DNA of 31,440 nt from a virus: IMG/VR virus record IMGVR_UViG_3300010413_000155, positions 1-31,440 of that record; one strand, given 5' to 3'. Positions 26,101-31,440 of the stretch are shown here, in pieces. Under the pieces are notes generated by a model that was given only the letters and a program-made list of their open reading frames with translations, searched no databases and was not told the origin of the DNA. The stretch's first letter is position 1. Every line of letters starts with the position of its first letter. Both the position numbers and the translations under genes were made by a program.

Positions 26101-28270
26101 TGTCTATGATTGCCTGCACTTCAGGGTCATCGGTAAGTTGGCTGAGTACATCGTTGACCGCAGAATCATAGTCCTGTCCTTCCCTGACCTTCGATGCAAT
26201 ATCCTTCTGTGCCTGCGTTAGCGCATCGCCTTTGAGATTCTTGAGAACATTGTTCTGGACAAGGGGGATTATATTCGCACCTGTCTGGTAGATACCGCCC
26301 ATCGCCATGCCGAGATAGACAACTGTCCTTACTTCCTCATCCGAAAGGTTCTTCTTTATCTGCCATGCCTTTATGTCCTGCCCCATCGCCTGACGCTGCC
26401 ATATCTCTTGGAAGTATTCTTCGCCACCTTCAGTACCAGCAGTTAAGACAAAACCTAATCCACGCCCAACAGTTTTCTGCACCACTCCCTTCGCCACTAG
26501 GCTTTCCAGTTCCTTGCCGTATCTGGTTAATGGCATGAGCATCGCCATAAACTCAGGAATATTTGTAGCAGTTAATTGCATATTATGTGCAAGGACATCC
26601 CAAGCCCTATTGCTGGCATCCTGCTCATCGAAGCCAGCGTCTATCGCCTGCTGGTAAGTTCCAGCAGCCTCGAACAATCCCTCGAAGGCTGTATTTGCCA
26701 CAGCGTACCCAGTTGCCTGCATGACATATCCAGTGAATGATGATAGCCTGGCACTGGTTCCCAATACCCCGAGTGCCTTTGTGGCAGTAGTACCCAAAGC
26801 AGCCAGTGGTGCTTGGAGGACTGTACCGAAACCTAAAGTGCCAGCCATAAGAAGTGCCTGTGTTGGAACCTGCTCAAGCAACTGCCAGCCTATGCCTTCT
26901 CCCACTCCCATGCCAGCCTGTATCCCCTGATCGGTTATCCACTTATTATAAAAGTCTACGTTCTCCTGCCCGAACTTCTGAATCGGCTCAATACCTGCCA
27001 TAGTGCCAGCCCATGACAACCCTGAGTTTACAAGGCTGGCTGTCGCTGCCGTACCGCGCTGAAGTACATCCCATGCAGTACCCCAAAATCCCTCATCATA
27101 TTCTCCGTAGAAGGCTGTCCTCAGTTCTTTGTCTGAATACTGAGGAAGGAGAAGCCGGGTTAAATCAATGGCATCTGCCTTGTTTGGGTCACGAGAGACT
27201 ATATCCAAAAATTGTTCTGGATTATCTTGCGCTATCTGTATCACTACTCCTGGGTCAGCTATTTTTGGAAACAGGTTTCTTACTTCCTGCTCCACGAAAT
27301 TGACAGCATCCTTCCAGTTAAAGGCATCCTTGACATCCTGATCTGTAAGCTCAGGTGCAGCAGTTTGAAGTACAAATTTAGTCTCGGTAGAGTACCCCTT
27401 GTCTGTGTACCAGTCAAGGAATCCTTGTGTATCAGAGACTAAGGCAGCCCTAATATCAGCGATAGCAGCATCGGCAGGTTTGTTCGCTATCTCCGGCACA
27501 TCCCAAAACACATAATCTATGGAAGCCTCAAGCACTTGCTCTGGATTGGTATATTTCTGCACCATTCCTTCAATACCAGTAACTTCGCTTATAGGGGCAG
27601 ATGGCCTCTGCTCTGGCCTATTTATATATCCAGTAACCCCACCTATACCGGAATAAGGTAGTTGTTGTGTTTGCCCTGCCAATAAATCCTCAAAGGTATA
27701 TTGCTGTTGTGCCTCCTGAATTGCTGCATAATATTGTTTGACATCCTCTGAAGTTAAACCAATCTCAAGGAGCAATGCCTCCCTTTCCTTTGCAGTGATA
27801 CCACCCTCTGAAGCAATCTGCTCTATCCTTGCAAACGATTCAATCTTTTCTGTAGAAATCGGCAAGTTATATCTCTGCTGATTGATATAAGTGTCCAGAG
27901 CCTCCCAGTTCCCGAGACTTTCCCCGTACTCAGTTCCTTCAGGGTCTACCAAATGAAGCCCAGTAGGTGTAGCAACATACTGCCAATCAACAGGATTCGG
28001 TAACTGGTTGAGAGCAGTGTTCAGTTCGGTATCACCGAGAGCAGTAATGTCCTCATAGGTCATAACCTGCGTAGTTTCAGGAGCAACCTGAGTAGACGTT
28101 CTTATATCAGGGACATCCTGATACCTCTCTGCCCATATTGCATCACGATATGCTTCCATTGAGGAATGATACTGCTCTTCAGTCCTAGCTAAATCAGCTT
28201 GCCAATCAGCCAAACTATCGTACTTGTCTCTGTCCCATACTGGAGGGACAAATGTTGGTTTAGTTACCAT
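20186..28270 (-). CDS. Giant polyvalent internal-virion-type protein (2694 aa, LPD38-like)
   Basis: One open frame of 2694 codons between the small head genes and the scaffold, about a quarter of the window. Visible parts: an N-terminal helical region; a hydrophobic Ala/Gly-rich stretch at about 457-503 (LLMAGTLGFGTVLQAPLAALG); coiled-coil segments; a Lys-rich linker at about 1123-1157; an LPD38-like region at about 1540-1950, including MSMQVM-type helix MMTGAAFAMFACATSAAINAG near 1780-1800, then GDFRIPLGGPYRGLFRMMFP and GGWPENLGRLLYYE; a C-terminal region with about four loose repeats (EAKYFLLTHDDFFEW-type and YD...SEREAF-type units, about 2050-2540); a Gly/Ser hinge; and a final helix. Phage proteins of this size are usually packed in the head and ejected with DNA. 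No polymerase, lysozyme or protease motif was recognised. Confidence 0.8.
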   Translation of the reverse strand: MVTKPTFVPPVWDRDKYDSLADWQADLARTEEQYHSSMEAYRDAIWAERYQDVPDIRTSTQVAPETTQVMTYEDITALGDTELNTALNQLPNPVDWQYVATPTGLHLVDPEGTEYGESLGNWEALDTYINQQRYNLPISTEKIESFARIEQIASEGGITAKEREALLLEIGLTSEDVKQYYAAIQEAQQQYTFEDLLAGQTQQLPYSGIGGVTGYINRPEQRPSAPISEVTGIEGMVQKYTNPEQVLEASIDYVFWDVPEIANKPADAAIADIRAALVSDTQGFLDWYTDKGYSTETKFVLQTAAPELTDQDVKDAFNWKDAVNFVEQEVRNLFPKIADPGVVIQIAQDNPEQFLDIVSRDPNKADAIDLTRLLLPQYSDKELRTAFYGEYDEGFWGTAWDVLQRGTAATASLVNSGLSWAGTMAGIEPIQKFGQENVDFYNKWITDQGIQAGMGVGEGIGWQLLEQVPTQALLMAGTLGFGTVLQAPLAALGTTATKALGVLGTSARLSSFTGYVMQATGYAVANTAFEGLFEAAGTYQQAIDAGFDEQDASNRAWDVLAHNMQLTATNIPEFMAMLMPLTRYGKELESLVAKGVVQKTVGRGLGFVLTAGTEGGEEYFQEIWQRQAMGQDIKAWQIKKNLSDEEVRTVVYLGMAMGGIYQTGANIIPLVQNNVLKNLKGDALTQAQKDIASKVREGQDYDSAVNDVLSQLTDDPEVQAIIDKAIEVAMIEQLGLMSQTVNQGQREAIQATLQRRADKIGLPTKILVGLKQVVETGELGAIGKPAVTLKKLPTERETIILNRIKTEGEDIGLDVEAVQGIAEGEYWISISANQKINDKFDAYQKWINTVSKTQEQEEALRSFMTDTIAKIDYKGLHRIKEGFLPFQTIQDAVNFLNTGDIALVTKNLQLRGTPWSAERRAEVESAIERDRFMREPIEIQLRPIREEIAKLEEEKREVREKRFDRKTSDEDYKTLGDREAELSVEISNLQKQYQDIAFGKRPTRLEMLQAEKEQMPTIEPQTLDAFKQANPQFEPEVIDYVANLTETPAELRENSLKTTAIQIKGGKWMNYTNEQFAQVKEAMEGVTPTEAQQAQQATVERQLEEAPVAKAEVIENVKKSQAKAKTEQEIKETSSKRKKPEVTKPKKNTIKKVKTEDDKGVDIIEPPKITKPSYEAEPTKGWNRDNLIEYSNKNIELNPSNDLTKVSTKLPGLKQALAFMKPKLSMNTPETRVVHLSMNVESQVQAYIDSLSHVGREKIKAKLYDAFGKNVVHGKEQADNRYIGPHEEYQERGYLLDVIQNPDRYVISPKQQEVINMLNPHYDYWLDYVNRNFIKDKKDRIGRFDSKPNGAFLPNVDKGEDVIEKMGSEYTAGVTGRGKTRYYETSKDRTLHSQKLGQPYTPQMDIAILIDQMDAFKARYAAKNVARDVLNGKTKLEVMEEMHPQLYENMMGLRKKLQSLKGTLSRLQDKQSEAIDTFLESDYEDQDLTDLQETLNPIISRGKNKGKDIKAVESEIDSVKTDLAKLQKSWKTANLKPYYHVSMENISFTNKYYKQDLIPVIESSRNSRSNSLVNFFDQLRRIAFGPDGSPISIQGVLGLLFDPINTIKVTALEVKGIMNNKNPLYPFSKDYITQRAMEDQERISRFAALEGMTIGNTVEEYRAEWLKKIHIYDKFVDSMFGWLRMHKYNMWIAKTNQLMNAGLPRMDAEITAHAITSQVFPMANRVLEGQSPARAKLLRTLPTSYSFMMEPAKLMYETTQGFAKMFTGQQLTAKEKLSMQVMMTGAAFAMFACATSAAINAGDDEDPWEAAFDAINPNPRNGKFLCLMVGDFRIPLGGPYRGLFRMMFPQKIKVSDKDYSSFPVPFGGMYNWIMNRMNPAIRTQFDLIRNADYWGYKIVKGGWPENLGRLLYYEIEGTLPLAMGQVLEDIRLGKEYKILEDLISQMLGVNAINIDDTYFNRMIKELGNLDPDGNEGEIKDMAWLWGKIARYADEEIYKPNDIVKSIIDTKKIKEEHDKYINTELYKVNTDPRVGDTYEDYYDDGRITLDQYILIRDYNALDAVEEQEQFLIDHPELEVNPRQEWLTSHPTENAMLFLWGQTSKLLTEDAYNKLKTMVDELGLSEDWVQKMVPSAIAPDYFEYIRTVDEFTASSSEAKYFLLTHDDFFEWASQPGNWNSAGLKKPDDNVNVLKINIDWAAYDEYYDSLQLDSEREKFWAGKVTGYENADAYRIATYEREWYRDIKDTEAFISGLSEAELATLGDNPIETLMSQWMEYKEIVNEHSAGSAEANLYKMKHDVFEKWGVGETSFVDWKPVLDSEGIMDDETLQAHYQYQVDWADKIDEYDALVTKDERDAFWANPDNFDFQQAKFLDNTYTMGIPKDMRNTHIEYQNIVTEFGGVSAEARYFRLTHSELNEFMKNELPKETQRWKPIDYSKYTSKEAYIAKLEIDVTYANEDAVYDDLKSKSEREAYLIENPTYARDRRYREAYENAIPEEWVDTFVEYKLAGLTGNARKSWLWNHYDFFLAVQDIMEWDDLTPVGGGSSGGKGSVGASAASLATSAGYAYGGLLPGEWYTPAGYEFERGTAGTTEAGGTVAPTEGIMQQTGSTPRRIEPVYSNEKWPSGEQKTEYEAETGKLQPSDADYKTLEWYRKHYPALFDAYPMYATYIYQMLRLGISPTEIRKELRKETVNA

Positions 28271-28420
28271 CTACTTCTTACTCTCTCCCATATAGCGCGC
28301 TCTTACTGACGCCTGAGCCTTTTCCTTAGTCTCGGATGAACCCACAACTTCGCCAGTATCCTTCTTGATTATCTTCCAGGGCTTCTCCCCATTGCCCCTC
28401 TTCACAACTGCGTATGGCAT
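28271..28420 (-). CDS. 49-aa basic hypothetical protein
   Basis: ATG at 28420, overlapping the TAA of the upstream gene by one base (TAATG), stop at 28271-28273 directly abutting the giant gene start (TAGATG). The product is MPYAVVKRGNGEKPWKIIKK followed by DTGEVVGSSETKEKAQASVRARYMGESKK. The pattern (strand, turn, strand, helix ending in RARYMGE) resembles very small phage proteins in which a KI-K-G motif precedes a helix. Function unknown; position suggests a virion or assembly role. Confidence 0.65.
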   Translation of the reverse strand: MPYAVVKRGNGEKPWKIIKKDTGEVVGSSETKEKAQASVRARYMGESKK

Positions 28421-28608
28421 TACCTTCTCCTGTCCCGAAACTGAAGGTTCTTCAGCCCATTCCCCTGATTCCTCGCAGCGAAGTTCTGTACCGCCTGCCT
28501 CAATGAAGTCGGCTGATTCATGCCAACACCCTGATTCAGCCTCTTCGCCCTTGCCATGCTTAACCCCTGCATTATGCGCTGGTCGGCAGTTTCCTTTGTG
28601 TACTTCAT
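28420..28608 (-). CDS. 62-aa basic hypothetical protein downstream of portal
   Basis: A small Arg/Gln/Asn-rich protein (MKYTKETADQRIMQGLSMARAKR... ending FRDRRR) with no cysteines. The start overlaps the portal stop (ATGA), indicating translational coupling. No family recognised. Basic, probably disordered, possibly a DNA- or capsid-contact protein. Confidence 0.6.
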   Translation of the reverse strand: MKYTKETADQRIMQGLSMARAKRLNQGVGMNQPTSLRQAVQNFAARNQGNGLKNLQFRDRRR

Positions 28609-30290
28609 CCTACCATGACCTCCTGATTCTTAGGTGGCTCTGCGTATCTTATCGCTCCCGATTGCTTCACTTGCTCTCTCTGTGCGATGAAGGCGCTCGG
28701 TTGCCTCTGTTCCTGTGGTTGAATAGGTTTCGCTCCTGCCACTTCGCCGGACATCAACTGCTCGAAGGATATGTCGAGTTTATCAAGGATAATCTCTACT
28801 GCTGTCTCGTCATCCCTATTAAGGTATCCGTGAACGGCCTCCCTCATCTCCAGTTCGGGTATCATCATCCTCGTCTTTTCCATGAATATCTTTGCCACTT
28901 CTCCGTCAGGGTCATCTATCTGCAAGTCATCCCTCAGAATGGTGTCAAGGGAAACCCCGAGTTCCTTCTTGGCAGCCGCCAGATGGAGTTGAGCCAAGTC
29001 CTTTTCAGGCAGGTTCGGCAGGTTCCTCACATTGAGGGTGTAGTTGCCATCGAGTTTGCATTTGGCCATATCGTAAGTATAAAGACTTCCTGCCAAGTCG
29101 TATGGGATGCCGCCTTCCCTGTACTGCTTTATCAGCATCCAGTAAGTATTCTTGTTGAGATTGGACATGGCCATCATTCTCGGCACATAGATAATATCAC
29201 CAGCCCCCTTAATCATCAGCATGGCAGAGCCGGAAAGCTCAAACGGAGTTTGCCCGTAATCAAGGAACGGGAGCGTTGCCCTCTGAACACTGACCTCGTA
29301 CTGCGATAGAAGATACTGGGTTGCAGCCTTGATGTCACCGACAGGGATGAGTTTGTAACCGCCACCGCGCTTGACCACAGTCACCTTGCCAGGCTCTATA
29401 GGATATTTATTCTTCCTGACCTGCTCCCTCTCCCCTTCAGGATCATCACTCTCGTACTGGTAAGCCCCCTCAATAGAAAGCCTCGTATAAGTCATCAGGA
29501 TGGTGAGAAGTTTGTTCAGGACAGGATACATATTCCTGACAGGCCCCATGACACTTTCCCCGATGGTCTGCTTGTACTTGCCGTTAGTTAAAATAAAACC
29601 ACCGACAGGAACGATTTGCCCTACAAACGGAACGTAACCGAGTTTGTGGTTCCATGGAGTAAGTTTTTCAGCGTCAACCCAAACATATTGGTAGTCCTTA
29701 TCCCAAAGAGTTTCTACTTTCCCCTCGTCACCGGAGATTTTCTTGCCATATACTTCCTCTATCTCGTCAGCATCCTTGTATTCCGTAGTGCAAACCCACC
29801 TGAATCCATCCTTGCCAGCAGAATACTTGACATATCGTGGGTCATACCACTGGATGTCAGGGATATACTTGCCGCCCTGCTCCATGACCAGCACCCTTCT
29901 GATTGCCCTGCCCCTGACTACGAGATGCCCTGCTGCCGCTTCCCTGTTCGGCAGAATCTCAGCCCTCTGCAACCTCTCTTCGGCCAGTTCCATATTCGCC
30001 CTGATAAACTTCTCTATAGGAGTAGCTTTGGAATCCGGCATTTTTACCTGGTCAACGCCTTCCTCAATAGTAATCTGCTCCTTGGCAAACTTGACCGTAT
30101 CTATAACCCTGTCAGCGAAATATCTTGCGGCATTGAGAGTGACGTAATCCCTCGATTTTATAATCTTGCCCTCAGTGGTCGGCCACTGGTACGGCTCCAT
30201 CAAATATAAATCCTCGTCTGTCTGCCATCTGGCATCTAAATCGCCCCAGTTAAACTTGTCTATCTTAGCCTTATATTCGTCTGGTCCCAT
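28605..30290 (-). CDS. Portal protein
   Basis: A 561-residue protein of the size and layout of a podovirus-type portal, the dodecameric ring through which DNA enters and leaves. Recognisable parts are an N-terminal NAARYFADRVIDTVKFAKEQI, a wing/stem section (EAAAGHLVVRGRAIRRVLVM, IQWYDPRYVKYSAGKDGFRWVCTTEY), MGPVRNMYPVLNKLLTILMTYTRLSIEG, the stem-region helix SVQRATLPFLDYGQTPFELSGSAMLMIKGAG, and a Pro/Gln-rich C-terminal tail. It follows the terminase by 14 nt and is coupled to the next gene. AGGAGTGGCGT precedes the ATG. Confidence 0.85.
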   Translation of the reverse strand: MGPDEYKAKIDKFNWGDLDARWQTDEDLYLMEPYQWPTTEGKIIKSRDYVTLNAARYFADRVIDTVKFAKEQITIEEGVDQVKMPDSKATPIEKFIRANMELAEERLQRAEILPNREAAAGHLVVRGRAIRRVLVMEQGGKYIPDIQWYDPRYVKYSAGKDGFRWVCTTEYKDADEIEEVYGKKISGDEGKVETLWDKDYQYVWVDAEKLTPWNHKLGYVPFVGQIVPVGGFILTNGKYKQTIGESVMGPVRNMYPVLNKLLTILMTYTRLSIEGAYQYESDDPEGEREQVRKNKYPIEPGKVTVVKRGGGYKLIPVGDIKAATQYLLSQYEVSVQRATLPFLDYGQTPFELSGSAMLMIKGAGDIIYVPRMMAMSNLNKNTYWMLIKQYREGGIPYDLAGSLYTYDMAKCKLDGNYTLNVRNLPNLPEKDLAQLHLAAAKKELGVSLDTILRDDLQIDDPDGEVAKIFMEKTRMMIPELEMREAVHGYLNRDDETAVEIILDKLDISFEQLMSGEVAGAKPIQPQEQRQPSAFIAQREQVKQSGAIRYAEPPKNQEVMVG

Positions 30291-30304
30291 ACGCCACTCC
30301 TATC

Positions 30305-31440
30305 CTATCTGAAAACGAAACTCATTATGTTGCCTTTTCTGCCGATAGTGCCTGTGTTGGAGCAGGCGAACTCCCTGGCGGACATCAAATGACTCCACTG
30401 GTGCGTTGTCTTTTCAAGGAAACTCCCTGGCCTTTCCTTGTCCTCGATATACCTGTAGTTCCTCTGCTCCTTAATCCCATTGAGGCTGTCCTTTGTCCAG
30501 AAATGGTGATACTGGTTCACCCTCTGAATCCTGTACCCTTTCCTCATGCCAGCCTTGTCAACTTCCTGGACATTATAGCCAAGCCTTCTCAGTTCCTCCG
30601 CGCTCTTCGGCTCATTGGCATCGGCATATATTGGCTCACGGCCTATCTTGAGAAGCGTCATCTCCCTTGCTATGTCCTCATTTGTCAACCCTGTCTTGTA
30701 AAGCAGTTCCTTCGAGTACAGGTTCTCCCCAACCACCACGCATTTTACCAATGCCGTTGGGTCCGAAGAGAACCCGTAGTCAAGGCCATAAACACAGGGG
30801 CCTTCCGGCAATACATCAACCTGCTCAAACTTGGGATATACCAGCCCTTCTATCCTGCCCATCAAGCCCAAGGCATGAACCCTGTAGAAATTCGGGTCCT
30901 TGTCCCTGTAGGATTCGATGGTTTCCATGATGCTCTTGCTTATCACATCTGGAGCATCCTTGTAGGTCAGGCCGTTGTAATAGACATTCTCGGGGTCATC
31001 CCACATTTCCTCATCATGGAACCAGAACTCTCCATACGGGTTCCAGTCTGCCATGACGAACATGCTCGTTCTGAGGTCTGCCTCCCTGTAAACATACATG
31101 GAGATATTATTCAACTCATTGAAAAGAATAATATGCCTTCTCGGGCCGCTGAACCTTTCGGGGTGGTCCCCTGAAATAAACTCCAACTGGCATCCGTTAG
31201 GCCATGTGTAGCAATACTTGGATTCCGACCAGCACCTGTCGTTCCAGTTCTCCCCCATTATCTCCTTGAAATCCCTCATTGCCCCTGTCCTCAAGTGGGG
31301 GAACGATTCTGAAACTACGGTGATAATCAACGGGTCCTGTTTCCAGTTTGAGGCTATCAGGACACACAACTGAACTTCGCTGTATGTCTTTGAAGAACTC
31401 GTACCGCCCTCAAGGAACACGCGCCTCTTTGAAAGCACAC
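30305..31440 (-). CDS. terL: Terminase large subunit (5' end beyond the window)
   Basis: The reading frame enters from the right edge, so the true start is missing; the first in-frame codon in the window is an internal GTG. A Walker A-like GGTSSSKT lies at visible residues 11-18, a Walker B IILFNELNNIS near 105, and the RNase H-like nuclease has DYGFSSDPT (about 220) and DANEPKS, then a HQWSHLMSAREFA end segment. ATPase plus nuclease domains make this the motor that packages and cuts DNA. Given the motif position, only a short N-terminal part (perhaps 20-60 residues) is missing. It is followed directly by the portal gene. Confidence 0.92.
   Translation of the reverse strand, partial: VLSKRRVFLEGGTSSSKTYSEVQLCVLIASNWKQDPLIITVVSESFPHLRTGAMRDFKEIMGENWNDRCWSESKYCYTWPNGCQLEFISGDHPERFSGPRRHIILFNELNNISMYVYREADLRTSMFVMADWNPYGEFWFHDEEMWDDPENVYYNGLTYKDAPDVISKSIMETIESYRDKDPNFYRVHALGLMGRIEGLVYPKFEQVDVLPEGPCVYGLDYGFSSDPTALVKCVVVGENLYSKELLYKTGLTNEDIAREMTLLKIGREPIYADANEPKSAEELRRLGYNVQEVDKAGMRKGYRIQRVNQYHHFWTKDSLNGIKEQRNYRYIEDKERPGSFLEKTTHQWSHLMSAREFACSNTGTIGRKGNIMSFVFR

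Noticed and set aside
28365-31174. Long plus-strand ORFs opposite portal and terminase
   Set aside because: They lie antisense to well-supported genes and lack ribosome sites and recognisable motifs.

Overview
The window is a 31.4 kb piece of a tailed-phage (Caudoviricetes) genome or prophage. Almost every gene reads on the minus strand, so transcription runs from the right end of the window to the left. Genes are tightly packed with ATGA/TAATG-type or 1-23 nt overlaps and good AGGAGG-type ribosome binding sites, as expected for a phage of a bacterial host with ordinary sigma-70-like promoters. The host cannot be named from this sequence. No integrase, repressor, endolysin, tRNA, CRISPR array or clear intrinsic terminator was seen.

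Right to left, the head module comes first: terminase large subunit (truncated by the window edge), portal, two very small genes, one giant gene (2694 aa, a polyvalent internal-virion-type protein with an LPD38-like core and C-terminal repeats), a coiled-coil scaffold and an HK97-fold-like major capsid protein. The capsid gene is split by a group I intron. Inside the intron, on the opposite (+) strand, lies a LAGLIDADG homing endonuclease with its own consensus promoter. Directly downstream of the capsid gene sits a free-standing HNH endonuclease, again with its own consensus promoter.

Next come small virion genes (LamG-like, beta-rich, head-fibre-like), a C2H2 zinc-finger protein, a putative head-tail adaptor and small connector-type genes. 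No tape-measure, major tail or sheath gene is visible, so a podovirus-like particle is the best guess. The receptor/fibre module follows: a beta-propeller-like repeat protein, a 481-aa tail protein, a 658-aa collagen-like fibre, a protein of tandem 129-bp repeats, and two glycosyltransferases that may modify the fibre or a host surface. A holin-like protein with coiled coil and one TM segment closes this module.

At about 3.86 kb a near-perfect promoter (TTGACA-17-TATACT) starts a second leftward unit of small zinc-ribbon proteins, an ERF-family single-strand annealing protein, a nucleoside-deoxyribosyltransferase-like protein, a small adenine methyltransferase and several unknown genes, ending in a DUF6948-like protein and a Gly-Asp-rich gene cut by the left edge. 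This looks like an early/accessory DNA-metabolism module.

The most unusual features are the intron/endonuclease arrangement in the capsid gene, the repeat-rich fibre genes next to glycosyltransferases, the compositional mosaic inside the giant gene, and an apparently leaderless promoter for the left module.
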